From Patescibacteria group bacterium (GTDB lineage: Bacteria; Patescibacteriota; Minisyncoccia; UBA6257; 02-FULL-45-10c), in the NCBI GenBank assembly GCA_018896875.1, contig JAHILT010000017.1:1-52494 (forward strand): a stretch of 52,494 nucleotides of DNA, written 5' to 3'. Every line of letters starts with the position of its first letter. The stretch's first letter is position 1. The position numbers and the translations under genes were made by a program. The notes below the pieces were generated by a model. That model was given only the letters and a program-made list of their open reading frames with translations, searched no databases and was not told the origin of the DNA. Positions 8,017 through 16,805 of the stretch are shown here, piece after piece.

Positions 8017-8586
8017 TTAATTAAACGGATTTTCTCCTTCTGGCCAAACTTTTTTGGTAACCAAAATTTCTGAAGCAAGGAAAGACGGCTCAGCATAATT
8101 TTCTATAAGCAACGGCACTATTGATAATCTATCCTCAGAAGCCAAGTCATCAATAGTCAAAGATTCGCCAAGACTATTGATAATTTTTGTATCTTTCCCA
8201 ATTATAATATGTCTAATTTCAACAGGTGTTTGAGGAGGTAATTGATTTCCAAGTTTTTCAATAACTTCATTCCCAAACATTAAATAACCAATTACGGTAA
8301 TAGCATGATCTTCTTTATTTTTAGAAATAAAATATCCGTCAAAACTACTAAAATCTTCAGCCGTATAATTCCCAAAAATATTAATTCCCTCCACTACCTT
8401 AGAAGAAGACTCTGAGCTTGAAAGCGCTTTAACTGCCACTATTTTTTGTTCGCTTAAAGCGCTAGTTTTTTCTTCAGATAATTTTAATTTTTGCGAAATT
8501 GCTAAATAACAGAAAGTTAAAATAACCAACCAAACAGCCATAACGCTTACTGATAAAATAAATATTTTTGAATTTTTGTTTTCCAT
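8017..8586 (-). CDS. Membrane-anchored protein of unknown function
   Basis: 189 residues, not recognised. An N-terminal helix (about residues 8-30, 'IFILSVSVMAVWLVILTFCY') anchors it, followed by a short coiled-coil-like stretch (KLKLSEEKTSALSEQKIVAV) and a mixed alpha/beta extracytoplasmic part. It lies eight bases upstream of the GYAWSE-repeat gene and about 20 bases downstream of the MopE-like gene, so it is probably co-transcribed with both. The size and topology resemble proteins that assist pilin or surface-protein assembly, but there is no diagnostic motif. Confidence 0.7.
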   Translation of the reverse strand: MENKNSKIFILSVSVMAVWLVILTFCYLAISQKLKLSEEKTSALSEQKIVAVKALSSSESSSKVVEGINIFGNYTAEDFSSFDGYFISKNKEDHAITVIGYLMFGNEVIEKLGNQLPPQTPVEIRHIIIGKDTKIINSLGESLTIDDLASEDRLSIVPLLIENYAEPSFLASEILVTKKVWPEGENPFN

Positions 8587-8606
8587 TTTATTTTTTAATT
8601 TATTTA

Positions 8607-9395
8607 TTAATTACACCAAAAACGCCAATAACCTTTTGTATATATAGCAACATTGTCACTTCCACCATTATAACGAGGAAGAAATCTGCCATATTTTTTC
8701 TGAAGAGCAATGCTTTGTTCGGAATGACCACCACAACTATAATTACCCCCACTAGTTCCCATAACTAACGCGCTATCGTTACTATAATGATTTTCGTACA
8801 AACATAAATAATATTTTGATTTGTTATTATACATCGTGTACACAAGCTCTTCATTAGAGTGATAAACATTATCTTTACATTCATACCCCATATTTGTATG
8901 TACCTTTTCAATACATTTATATCCATATACATAGCCTTGAAAATTCACAAAATTTCCGCCCTTCGTGCACGCAGTTGGAGCATAAACATTTGAATAATGA
9001 TCTATCGTATATTCGTTTGTTCCGCTACAATCATAGTCTTTGCCGGAATCATATCGTGGCGCAGCGCCAGGATAAATATCTGCATTACCATCGTCACAAT
9101 CTCCTTCTCTAGCAGTATATCCATCATTATCTTTATCTACTAATTCAGTAATTGATTTAGAAACAGAAGTGCCCGACTCATTAGTATAATTAACAAGAAA
9201 ATCTTTAGCGCGAATATCACCGTCAATCACTAAACTTCCGTCTTCTCGTAATAAGCCAAAAATACCACTTACGTTACCAGAAGGAGGACTATCAGATGGC
9301 TCAACCCACGCATAAGAAATAACTCCCGCAGTTAATATGCCAACCAAACTCAAGAAGATGATAGTTGATAATTTTTTAAATTTTTCTATTTTCAT
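8607..9395 (-). CDS. Exported protein with MopE-type metal-binding motif
   Basis: 262 residues with a signal peptide (about 10-30, ending 'SYAW'). At about residues 86-130 there is a thrombospondin-3/MopE-like acidic motif: 'DKDNDGYTAREGDCDDGNAD' followed by 'IYPGAAPRYDSGKDYDCSG', which in its family binds calcium or copper. The remainder is tyrosine/cysteine-rich ('ACTKGGNFVNFQGYVYGYKC', 'YYLCLYENHYSND', ending in WRFWCN), probably disulfide-bonded outside the cell. It is the first gene of the exported-protein operon. The exact ligand and function are unknown. Confidence 0.75.
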   Translation of the reverse strand: MKIEKFKKLSTIIFLSLVGILTAGVISYAWVEPSDSPPSGNVSGIFGLLREDGSLVIDGDIRAKDFLVNYTNESGTSVSKSITELVDKDNDGYTAREGDCDDGNADIYPGAAPRYDSGKDYDCSGTNEYTIDHYSNVYAPTACTKGGNFVNFQGYVYGYKCIEKVHTNMGYECKDNVYHSNEELVYTMYNNKSKYYLCLYENHYSNDSALVMGTSGGNYSCGGHSEQSIALQKKYGRFLPRYNGGSDNVAIYTKGYWRFWCN

Positions 9396-9521
9396 ATATT
9401 ATTTTTAATTTTTAATATTATTATTTTTTTAATACTATACTTTATATAATATACTCTCTACATAATAAAACAAACGACTAATAATTAATAATTAATAATT
9501 ATATTTTGATTTTAAGAAGAG

Positions 9522-9550
9522 TTGACAAATATATTGTTTTATGCTAACAT
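9522..9550 (+). promoter_or_regulatory. Consensus promoter for the small RNA
   Basis: TTGACA (9522-9527), 17-bp spacer, TAACAT (9545-9550) with an extended -10 TGC, the same design as the promoters at 3724 and 5586. No start codon follows; it leads straight into the structured RNA. Confidence 0.8.
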
Positions 9551-9556
9551 ACTTAC

Positions 9557-9729
9557 ATAATAAAAGTGTATCAGTCTGTGGGCGGGAATTCGTTCTATAT
9601 GGACAGTTCGGCTTCGGCGGGGCTCATCCTATAAACAATTCTAATCTTTTTTAAAAAATTAATTTAAAAAAGCCCTACAAACCTTGTCGTTCATTCGACA
9701 TTGCCCACAGACTAATGCACTTTTTTTAT
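9557..9729 (+). ncRNA. Structured small RNA, about 170 nt (possible 6S-like RNA)
   Basis: A strong promoter is followed seven or so bases later by a transcript unit whose two ends pair: 9566-9583 (GTGTATCAGTCTGTGGGC) with 9703-9720 (GCCCACAGACTAATGCAC), 17 of 18 positions, directly followed by seven Ts, a combined closing stem and terminator. Inside are smaller helices: CTTTTTTAAA / TTTAAAAAAG (about 9645-9671), GGGGCT with AGCCCT, and TGTCG / CGACA (about 9685-9699). The overall plan, a long closing stem around a loose middle, is that of 6S RNA, the RNA polymerase decoy. I see no SRP-RNA GGAAGCAGC motif and no tmRNA tag. The RNA is well supported; the 6S identity is a guess. Confidence 0.7.
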
Positions 9730-9751
9730 TTTATATAATCAACCAGGAAAT

Positions 9752-9852
9752 CCACCCTAACCCTCCTTTAAAAGGAGGGAACGAGAAAAGGGATAAGGAC
9801 TGGATTCCCGCCGGAGTTTATCCTGAGCCTTGTCGAAGCGCGGGAATGACAG
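9752..9852. repeat. Two dispersed intergenic repeats side by side
   Basis: First a CCTCC-type palindrome (CCCTCCTTTAAAAGGAGGG, about 9761-9779, preceded by 'tccaccctaac') that is almost the same as the copy at 39745-39777 flanking the DUF559 gene. Then a 'ggattcccgc...gcgggaatgac' palindrome (about 9802-9850) related to the one inside the gene at 27523-27555. Confidence 0.7.
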
Positions 9853-9890
9853 ATTCTTTGGTTTGTAAATTATCCTAATTCTTCTCATTG

Positions 9891-9916
9891 CTAATCACTA
9901 GTGGCTAGTCGCTAAT
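9891..9916. repeat. Copy of the 'ctagtggctagt' repeat family
   Basis: Sequence CTAATCACTAGTGGCTAGTC then GCTAAT, one of six copies in the window (others near 3472, 15372, 18550, 41066 and 41349), all intergenic. Confidence 0.6.
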
Positions 9917-9918
9917 CC

Positions 9919-11586
9919 CTACCCCAACTCTTCTAAGGGTCCAGTAATTTTTTCCAATTCTTCAAGACTTGTTATGCCATTTATAACTTTTAACATTCCA
10001 TCTTCTTGTATAGTCGTCATTCCTTCTTTTTTGGCAAAATCCCTAATCTGAAGTTCTCCTCCTCCTTTTATCAAAACTTCTTCAATATCTTTCGTAATTC
10101 TCAAAAGCTCATAGATACCCACCCTTCCTTTATATCCTGTCCCCCCACATTTTTCACAACCAATCGCTTTATAAATATTGAAATCTTTATAATTATTTTT
10201 ATCTACTCTATCGGGCAAATTAACAATAAATTTTTCAAGAAATTGTTTCATTTCATCCGCAATAACAACTTTTTCTTTACAATCAATACAAAGCCTCTTT
10301 ATTAATCTTTGGGCAATAATAAGATTAGTTGCTGGACCAATACTGGTATTTTTTATACCCAAATCCATCAAACGAGGAATAGCACCAGCGGCATTATTAG
10401 CATGGACGGTAGAAAAAACTAAATGACCAGTAAGAGCCGCTTGTATAGCTATCCCCGATGTTTCTTTATCTCTAATTTCACCTATTAAAATAATATCTGG
10501 GTCTTGTCTCATCATAGATCTTAAGCCATTCGCAAAAGTATAGTCAGCGCCAGGATTAATTTGAGTTTGTTCTATTCCCTCTAAATGATATTCAATAGGA
10601 TCTTCAATGGTAATAATTTTACTTTCTGGAGAATTTTTATGTTTCAAAAAAGCATAAAGTGTTGTTGTTTTACCCGACCCCGTAGGACCTGTATTTAAAA
10701 TCATGCCGTTTGGTCTTTTCAATTCAGTTTTTATTACATTTAAATCATCTTGACGGAAACCTAAGTCTTGCAAAGAAAGATTAATAGCAGAAGAATCTAA
10801 AACCCTCATTACTATAACCTCTCCAAATTCTGAAGGCGCTATAGCTATACGAAGTTCAATTTTTTTTGAACCGCAATCAACAGTAATACGTCCGTCTTGA
10901 GCCTTATCTCCAACATTAATTTTTAAATTAGCTAAAAGTTTTATTCTAGATATTAATCTACGATATATATCACTACCTAAATCTGACATCACATCACGCA
11001 AATCGCCATCAACACGATAACGAAGCCTTGTATTTTTTTCTTCTGGCTCAAAGTGAATATCAGAAGCTCTATTGGCTAAAGCTCCCGCAAAAATTATTTC
11101 CAAAATATCCCCTGTTGGATGATTTCTAAAATCAAAATTTAAAATTTCTTGTTTAATAGCTTCTAAATTTATTAGTTTTTTTTCAAGAGATATTATTCTT
11201 TCTTCATTAATATTAATACTACCAGTCAAAGAAGCAGTTTTCTTACTTACGTATTTATAGAAATCCCACGCCCTATTAAGACTAGCTATGGAAACTATAA
11301 ATGTTTTCACCTCATATCCTTTTGATTTTAATTTTTCTATTTGCTCTTTAGTTTTTGGATTAGACAAATCAAAAACAACTAAAACTACATTATTTCTTTT
11401 TGTTTCAATGGCAGCGATTTGAGCTTCTCTCGCTTCATCTTCAGACACTAAAGACAACGCATCTGTTTCTATTGGTAAAAGTGCTAAGTCTAAATAAGGA
11501 ACATTTAATTTCTCGGCTTTTCTTTTCGCATCACGCTCTTCAGCTTCTTTTCTAATTTTTACTAAAATAGCATCTTGATTTAACAT
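9919..11586 (-). CDS. Type IV pilus/type II secretion assembly ATPase (PilB/GspE)
   Basis: Hexameric motor ATPase that powers pilus extension at the inner face of the membrane. The 555 residues show the N-terminal GspE_N region, then the ATPase core: Walker A 'GPTGSGKT' near residue 300, Asp box 'ITIEDPIEYHLEG', Walker B 'DPDIILIGEIRDKET' and His box 'GHLVFSTVHANNA'. A tetracysteine zinc site (CIDC near 432 and CEKC near 476) is of the PilB/GspE kind and absent in the retraction ATPase PilT. There are no other pilus genes next to it. It has no Shine-Dalgarno site. Confidence 0.95.
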   Translation of the reverse strand: MLNQDAILVKIRKEAEERDAKRKAEKLNVPYLDLALLPIETDALSLVSEDEAREAQIAAIETKRNNVVLVVFDLSNPKTKEQIEKLKSKGYEVKTFIVSIASLNRAWDFYKYVSKKTASLTGSININEERIISLEKKLINLEAIKQEILNFDFRNHPTGDILEIIFAGALANRASDIHFEPEEKNTRLRYRVDGDLRDVMSDLGSDIYRRLISRIKLLANLKINVGDKAQDGRITVDCGSKKIELRIAIAPSEFGEVIVMRVLDSSAINLSLQDLGFRQDDLNVIKTELKRPNGMILNTGPTGSGKTTTLYAFLKHKNSPESKIITIEDPIEYHLEGIEQTQINPGADYTFANGLRSMMRQDPDIILIGEIRDKETSGIAIQAALTGHLVFSTVHANNAAGAIPRLMDLGIKNTSIGPATNLIIAQRLIKRLCIDCKEKVVIADEMKQFLEKFIVNLPDRVDKNNYKDFNIYKAIGCEKCGGTGYKGRVGIYELLRITKDIEEVLIKGGGELQIRDFAKKEGMTTIQEDGMLKVINGITSLEELEKITGPLEELG

Positions 11587-11816
11587 GTTTCAAGTTTAAA
11601 ATGAAAATATCAAAATGTAAAATGTAAATAAAAGCGAATATAAGCTAATATTTATAACCTATGAAAAAAAACAGAGTCGCCTCGCGAAGTTAACTATATA
11701 AATTAATACCAAATTACATAATACTAAGTTATAATAATAATTAATAATAATTAAAAATTTTATAATTTTACATTGTCATTTTCCATTTTGATTTTTACAT
11801 TTTACATTATATTGAT

Positions 11817-12392
11817 ATGTCGGGACATAATAAATGGAGTCAAATAAAACATAAAAAAGGAGCTACCGATGCCAAAAAATCTAAGCTTTTCTCTAAGCTT
11901 TTGCATGCTATTTCTATTGCTGCCAAAACCGAACCTAATCCACAATTTAATCCTCGCTTAAGAACAGCTGTTGAGACAGCTAAGGAAAAACTTGTCTCTC
12001 TAGAAAATATAGAAAACGCAATTAATAAAGCCTCTGAACAAAAAAATCTTGAAGAAATGACTATTGAGGCTTATGGACCGGAAGGTGTCGCTATTATTAT
12101 TAAAGCTATTACAGACAACACTAATCGCACTATTTCTGAGATAAAGAAAATTTTAACTGATTATGAAGCAAAATTAGCTAACCCAGGTAGTGTGCTTTGG
12201 GGCTTTTCCGCCGAAGGCCTGCCCGCCTGCCCGGCCAGGGACCAGGGCGGATCCGCCTCTGGCGGAGATACAACTTGGAAATCTAAATTCCCACAAAATA
12301 TTTCTTCTGAATCAAAAAATAAAATAGAACAATTAATTACAGAATTAGAAAATTACGAAGATACTCAAAATGTTTTCACAAATATTAATTAA
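11817..12392 (+). CDS. yebC: YebC/PmpR family protein (short form)
   Basis: Opens with the family signature 'MSGHNKWSQIKHKKGATDAK' and continues with the conserved 'YGPEGVAIIIKAITDNTNRT' and 'GSVLWGF'. Members regulate transcription or help ribosomes through proline-rich stretches. At 191 residues it is about 50 shorter than typical YebC: the middle domain after 'GSVLWGF' is missing and the chain goes on with 'WKSKFPQNISSESKNKIEQL' and ends 'NVFTNIN'. At that junction (residues about 130-151) a GC-rich repeat is inserted in frame. The start ATG follows an AT-rich leader without a Shine-Dalgarno site. Confidence 0.92.
   Translation: MSGHNKWSQIKHKKGATDAKKSKLFSKLLHAISIAAKTEPNPQFNPRLRTAVETAKEKLVSLENIENAINKASEQKNLEEMTIEAYGPEGVAIIIKAITDNTNRTISEIKKILTDYEAKLANPGSVLWGFSAEGLPACPARDQGGSASGGDTTWKSKFPQNISSESKNKIEQLITELENYEDTQNVFTNIN
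12206..12269. repeat. GC-rich palindromic repeat inside yebC
   Basis: A block of about 64 bp far richer in G+C than its surroundings, containing AGGCCTGCCCG, GCCAGGG and CGGATCCGCC segments, two of which are tandemly doubled (CCTGCCCG and ACCAGGG). The same segments occur without the duplications at 15908-15931 inside dnaN. It adds residues 'AEGLPACPARDQGGSASGG' to YebC without breaking the frame. Confidence 0.85.
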
Positions 12393-12487
12393 CTAATAGT
12401 TAAGTGCTAACTTTTTTTGGATGACGCCTCTAATACTGTCGTTATTACCATTACCTCATCTTTTGTTAATAATCAACAAATCTAGTC

Positions 12488-12515
12488 TTGACACTTCTGT
12501 TTTTTTTTATATAAT
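12488..12515 (+). promoter_or_regulatory. Promoter of the acidic-protein/PBP operon
   Basis: TTGACA (12488-12493), 16-bp T-rich spacer, TATAAT (12510-12515), about 30 bases before the start of the 83-residue gene. Confidence 0.75.
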
Positions 12516-12546
12516 TTTCTTGAATTGAAATTAAATAATATTAAAT

Positions 12547-12798
12547 ATGAAAAAGAAAATTAATAAAATAAAATCGGGATTAAAAAAAGACGAAAATAAA
12601 AAAACCAAACAATGGTTTAATGACGATAAAGAATGGGATAAAGACGAACCAGATGAAGTATTGGGAAAAAATGAACCTATTAATAATGATGATAATAATA
12701 AAAAAGATGATAGTTGGATAGATGAAGAAATTGAATGCTATGATAAAGAAGATAGCATTGATGATTTCTTAGAATATGAAGATAGGGATAATTATTAA
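12547..12798 (+). CDS. Small acidic hydrophilic protein, unknown
   Basis: 83 residues; a lysine-rich first quarter (MKKKINKIKSGLKKDENKK) is followed by a very acidic, asparagine-rich remainder (many DD/DE pairs, 'WIDEEIECYDKEDSIDDF'). There is no membrane segment or recognised domain, and it is probably intrinsically disordered. It has a consensus promoter and lies about ten bases before the probable true start of the penicillin-binding protein, so the two are likely co-transcribed; a role in cell-wall synthesis is possible only by position. Confidence 0.6.
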   Translation: MKKKINKIKSGLKKDENKKTKQWFNDDKEWDKDEPDEVLGKNEPINNDDNNKKDDSWIDEEIECYDKEDSIDDFLEYEDRDNY

Positions 12799-12876
12799 TA
12801 ATCTGTATAATGGCTCAAGCATTAAAATCTAAAAAAAATAAAAAATAATTTTTCTAAAATTAGTATAAGTATTATT

Positions 12877-15360
12877 TTGGTAGTTCTTACAATGATTGCT
12901 TCTTTTTTGTTACTTTATATTTCTATTACTAAAAACCTTCCTAATCCAAATCAATTTGAAAATAGAAAAATAATTGAATCAACAAAAATATACGACCGAA
13001 CAGGAGAAGTCCTTCTTTATGAAATACATGGCGATCAAAAAAGGACAATAATTCCTTTTGAAGAAATCCCTCTTTATGTTAAACAAGCGACCATAGCCAT
13101 TGAAGACCAAGATTTTTATAAACACCCAGCTTTTGATTTTAAATCAATTATAAGAGCTTTTATTTCTAATATTTTAGATCGCCAAATCTCTCAAGGAGGA
13201 TCTACCATTACTCAACAATTAGCCAAAAATACTTTTTTAACTCCTGAAAAAACAATAATCAGAAAAATAAAAGAATTAATTATTGCTTCACAATTAGAAA
13301 AAAAATATAGTAAAGACGAAATTTTAAATTTATATCTTAATCAAATTCCTTTTGGAGGAAACACTTATGGCATTGAAGCAGCTAGTAAAATTTTTTTCAA
13401 TAAAAAAACCAAAGAATTAACTTTAGCTGAATCTGCTTTATTAGTTAGTCTTCCTCAGGCTCCTACTTATTATTCTCCTTGGGGAGATAATATTGAAAAA
13501 TTATTTACTAGAAAAGATTATGTTTTAGAACAACTCTATAAATTAGAAAATATAACTAAAGAGCAAATGATTTCAGCTAAAGAGGAAACTATAGAATTTA
13601 TTTCTCAATCTAAAAAAGGAATTAAGGCTCCTCATTTTGTATTAACAGTTCAAAATTATCTAAACAATAAATACGGCGAAAGTTTTATAAAAACAGCGGG
13701 GCTTAGAGTAATAACTACTTTAAATTGGGATATGCAAGAATTAGCAGAAGAAGTTGTTAAAAAAGGAGCTGAAAACAATAGAAATCTCTACCAAGGTTAT
13801 AATTCGGCTTTAGTAGCACAAGATGCTACTAATGGGCAAATATTAGCCCTAGTGGGGTCTAAAGATTATTTTGGAGCGTCTGAGCCAGAAGGATGTGAAC
13901 CAGGCAAAAATTGTAATTTTGAGCCGAATTTTAACGTAGCAACACAAGGATTAAGACAGCCAGGTTCAACTATGAAACCATTTGTCTATGCTACTGCTTT
14001 TCAAAAAGGATATACTCCCAACACAATGGTTTTTGATGTTCCTACCGAATTTGCTTCTAATAACCCAAATTGTCCATTGGAAGTTGATTATGAAAACGAT
14101 AATGAAGAATGTTTTCATCCGCAAAATTTTGAGGATGATTTTAAGGGTCCTTTGGATTTAAGAAATTCTTTAGCCCAATCAATTAACATAACTTCTGTAA
14201 AAACTCTTTATCTTGCGGGATTAAATTCAGTATTGAAAACAGTGGCTGATTTTGGAATAACAACTCTTACAGAAAAAAATCGTTATGGACTATCTTTGGT
14301 ATTAGGAGGAGGAGAAGTTAAATTAATTGATTTAGTTGGTGCTTATTCAGTCTTTGCTCAAGAAGGAATAAAACATCAACAAATTACAATCCTTAAAATA
14401 ACTGATTCTAAGGATAAAATATTAGAAGAATTTTCCGCCTTGGACGAACAAGTTAAAAACGAAAATAATTCCCGAGTAATGGATTCTAAATACACTATTT
14501 TTATAAACGATATCTTAACTGACATAGAAGCAAGATCTGCTCTTTTCTCTAGTAGTCTTCCTCTTACAATATTCAAAGGACACGAAGTTGCTATGAAGAC
14601 AGGAACAACCAATGATTATCGTGATGCTTGGACTATTGGGTATTCTCCAAATTTCGTAGTAGGTGTTTGGGCTGGTAATAATAATAACGAACCAATGCAA
14701 AAACACGGTAGTAGCCTTTTAGCAGCAGTCCCTATTTGGAGCGAATTTATGAGAGGAGCATTAGAAGATATAAGTCCAAAGACTTTTTCTAAACCAGAGC
14801 CTATTCTTACTAAAAAACCTGTATTAAATGGCGATCACGTTATGAATATTAAAATCAACGGAGAAATTTATCCGCAAATGCATAACATACTTTTCTATAC
14901 AGATAAAAATAATCCTCAAGGAGATTATCCAGAGAATCCTCAAAAAGATTCACAATTTGAAAACTGGGAAGAACCAGTATTAAAATGGGCAAGAGAAAAT
15001 ATTCCTGGTTTTAACGATGAATATAATAAACCAGTACCAATAAGCTTTTTAAATCAATCTGATGATTATTTTAGTGGACAAAATGCAAAAATAGAATGGA
15101 ATAGTCCTAAAAACGGAGATTTTATAAAAACAAATAATATTTCAGTAAATGCTGAAATAAATGCTGATTTTGAAATCAATAAAATTGAGTTATATTTCAA
15201 CAACAATCTTATATCGTCATTACAACAAACAATGGGGAAAAAATATACACTTACTCATCAATTTATTCCACAATTAATTGAATCTCAAAACATAATGACA
15301 ATTAAAATTTATGATCCTGTAGAAAACTTTATAGAAAAATCAATTATATTATTCAAATAA
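12877..15360 (+). CDS. Class A penicillin-binding protein (PBP1A type)
   Basis: Bifunctional peptidoglycan synthase. Transglycosylase domain: 'EDQDFYKHPAFD' with catalytic Glu near residue 74, 'QGGSTITQQLAKN' and 'KYSKDEILNLYLNQIPFG'. Transpeptidase domain: catalytic SxxK in 'RQPGSTMKPF' (about 366-369), SxN as 'SIN' (about 434) and 'KTGTTND' (about 574). An Ig-like tail follows. The open frame begins at a TTG (12877) inside the membrane helix. A better N-terminus starts at ATG 12810 (MAQALKSKK...) in another frame and would join this frame if one A were removed from an eight-A run at 12831-12838, giving a basic tail plus a full transmembrane helix. The frame change is either a sequence error, a mutation or slippage. 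Confidence 0.93.
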   Translation: MVVLTMIASFLLLYISITKNLPNPNQFENRKIIESTKIYDRTGEVLLYEIHGDQKRTIIPFEEIPLYVKQATIAIEDQDFYKHPAFDFKSIIRAFISNILDRQISQGGSTITQQLAKNTFLTPEKTIIRKIKELIIASQLEKKYSKDEILNLYLNQIPFGGNTYGIEAASKIFFNKKTKELTLAESALLVSLPQAPTYYSPWGDNIEKLFTRKDYVLEQLYKLENITKEQMISAKEETIEFISQSKKGIKAPHFVLTVQNYLNNKYGESFIKTAGLRVITTLNWDMQELAEEVVKKGAENNRNLYQGYNSALVAQDATNGQILALVGSKDYFGASEPEGCEPGKNCNFEPNFNVATQGLRQPGSTMKPFVYATAFQKGYTPNTMVFDVPTEFASNNPNCPLEVDYENDNEECFHPQNFEDDFKGPLDLRNSLAQSINITSVKTLYLAGLNSVLKTVADFGITTLTEKNRYGLSLVLGGGEVKLIDLVGAYSVFAQEGIKHQQITILKITDSKDKILEEFSALDEQVKNENNSRVMDSKYTIFINDILTDIEARSALFSSSLPLTIFKGHEVAMKTGTTNDYRDAWTIGYSPNFVVGVWAGNNNNEPMQKHGSSLLAAVPIWSEFMRGALEDISPKTFSKPEPILTKKPVLNGDHVMNIKINGEIYPQMHNILFYTDKNNPQGDYPENPQKDSQFENWEEPVLKWARENIPGFNDEYNKPVPISFLNQSDDYFSGQNAKIEWNSPKNGDFIKTNNISVNAEINADFEINKIELYFNNNLISSLQQTMGKKYTLTHQFIPQLIESQNIMTIKIYDPVENFIEKSIILFK

Positions 15361-15371
15361 TGAAATAGCAA

Positions 15372-15420
15372 ATAGTCACTAGTAGTTAGTATAAAAACGC
15401 TAATCACTAGTCGCTAACTA
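15372..15420. repeat. Tandem copies of the 'ctagtggctagt' repeat family
   Basis: Two copies (TAGTCACTAGTAGTTAGT and CTAATCACTAGTCGCTAACT) fill the gap between the convergent PBP and dnaN genes and touch the dnaN stop codon. Confidence 0.6.
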
Positions 15421-16575
15421 ACTATTTTTAATTGGCATTAAGATATGAAAATAAGAAAAATCTTTTTGTGATTTAATAATAAATGGACGTTGATCTCCAT
15501 TTAGTCCTAAAAATATTTCTTCTGATTCAAAATTTTTAAGACCTTCTAATAAAAATTTCCAATTAAAAACAATTTCAAATTCATCTCCTTTTGTTTTAAT
15601 TGGGATTAAATAATGATTTTCACCAACAACCTGAGCAGAAGAAAACACTTCCATAACTTTCTTTCCTTTTTTATTTTTTAATTTAATATCATTATCCTTA
15701 CCACTTAAATTACTAACCAATTTAATAGCATTCATAAAGCCCTCTCTTTCAAGAATGCATTCTGTTTTAAAATCCTTAGGAACAATTTGTTCATAATCAG
15801 GATAATTCCCATCAATAAGCCTGGAAATAACTTCAAGATTATCTGTTTTAAATAGAACTTGATTAGAATCAAAATATATATTCATTTCTTCTTTTCCGTC
15901 GGAAACAGATCCGCCCTGGCCGGGCAGGCCTTTATTGGAAAATATTCTAGAAACTTCTTGTATTGTTTTTAGTGGAATAATAGCTTTAAAACCTTTGGAA
16001 AAATTAGATTTAAAATCTTTATCAAATAAAGTTTTTTCAGCTAATCTAAAACTATCAGTAGCAACTAATTTTAAACTAGAAATCTGAAAATCAAATAAAA
16101 TACCGCTTAATTCTGGTCTTATTTCAGAAATTTGAGCACAATTTAATACTTTTAAAATAGCATCATTGAAAGTATTACAATCAATTTTAAGATATTGCTC
16201 TGAATTATCAATTTTTGGAATTATAGGAAATTCTTCTTCTGTTGAACTTTGTATAATAGCTTCATAATTATCAGTCTTCAAAATTAATTTAGTATTTTTA
16301 TCTTCAGATTCTAAATCAACTTTATCACTATCTAGATTATTAATAATTCCATTTAGAATAGAGAAAGGCGTTGTTATTGATCCTTTTTCTATTATTTTCC
16401 CAGAAATAGTTTTAGTTATAGCTAATTCTAAATTAGTAGTTGTTACTTTTATTTTATTATCAAATATTTTTATAAGAACATTTTTAAGAATTGGTAAATT
16501 ATTATTTTCAGAAACCGCTTTGATAACAGCACTCAAACCTTCTTTTAATCTATCTTTTAAAATAATTATCTTCAT
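15418..16575 (-). CDS. dnaN: DNA polymerase III beta subunit (sliding clamp)
   Basis: Sliding clamp that tethers the replicative polymerase. The 385-residue length and the three-fold repeated fold fit: N-terminal 'KDRLKEGLSAVIKAVSENNN' and 'LPILKNVLIKI', middle 'ISEIRPELSGILFDF' and 'LVATDSFRLAEK', third-domain 'VLEREGFMNAIKLVS', and the typical C-terminal 'RPFIIKSQKDFSYFHILMPI'. Residues about 215-223 (GLPGQGGSV) come from a GC-rich repeat also found in yebC; in the fold this falls in a loop of domain II. It lies downstream of dnaA in the same direction, the standard bacterial arrangement. Confidence 0.96.
   Translation of the reverse strand: MKIIILKDRLKEGLSAVIKAVSENNNLPILKNVLIKIFDNKIKVTTTNLELAITKTISGKIIEKGSITTPFSILNGIINNLDSDKVDLESEDKNTKLILKTDNYEAIIQSSTEEEFPIIPKIDNSEQYLKIDCNTFNDAILKVLNCAQISEIRPELSGILFDFQISSLKLVATDSFRLAEKTLFDKDFKSNFSKGFKAIIPLKTIQEVSRIFSNKGLPGQGGSVSDGKEEMNIYFDSNQVLFKTDNLEVISRLIDGNYPDYEQIVPKDFKTECILEREGFMNAIKLVSNLSGKDNDIKLKNKKGKKVMEVFSSAQVVGENHYLIPIKTKGDEFEIVFNWKFLLEGLKNFESEEIFLGLNGDQRPFIIKSQKDFSYFHILMPIKNS
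15908..15931. repeat. GC-rich repeat core inside dnaN
   Basis: 24-bp core (on the minus strand AGGCCTGCCCGGCCAGGGCG followed by GATC) identical to the yebC insert once that copy's internal duplications are removed. It is flanked by the short complementary TTCC/GGAA arms and is far more GC-rich than the gene around it. Confidence 0.8.
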
Positions 16576-16805
16576 ATATATAATATAATAATAGAACTAG
16601 TAGTTGTTATAGTATTTGATATCTTTGTTAATAAATACTTTTTAAGCCTATTTTCCCTCTCATTAATCTATTCACACTAGTTGTTAATTTAAGTTAAAAA
16701 CCTTGTTAAAAACTATTTTCTAATTATTATTGCTTTGTTTTCTACCTTTTTGATAACAGTTTTTTGGTAATTTATTAATAAGTTTTTAACAGACCTATCA
16801 ACAAT
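16576..16805. other. dnaA-dnaN intergenic region, possible replication origin
   Basis: 230 bp of very AT-rich sequence with repeated TTGTTAA / TTAAAAAC words on both strands (near 16625, 16682, 16702 and 16770) and one weak DnaA-box-like CTATTCACA (16668-16676, two changes from TTATCCACA). The position between dnaA and dnaN suggests an origin or dnaN control region; no clear DnaA-box cluster is visible. Confidence 0.35.

Noticed and set aside
9557..9729. SRP RNA, tmRNA or RNase P RNA
   Set aside because: No GGAAGCAGC tetraloop region, no tag reading frame with tRNA-like ends, and far too short for RNase P RNA.
9684..9878. 64-residue open frame on the plus strand
   Set aside because: It overlaps the small RNA's 3' stem and terminator and two repeats; the peptide reads as a translated repeat.
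14376..14706. Minus-strand open frames within the PBP gene
   Set aside because: Shadows of the strongly conserved PBP reading frame, with no motif or start signal.
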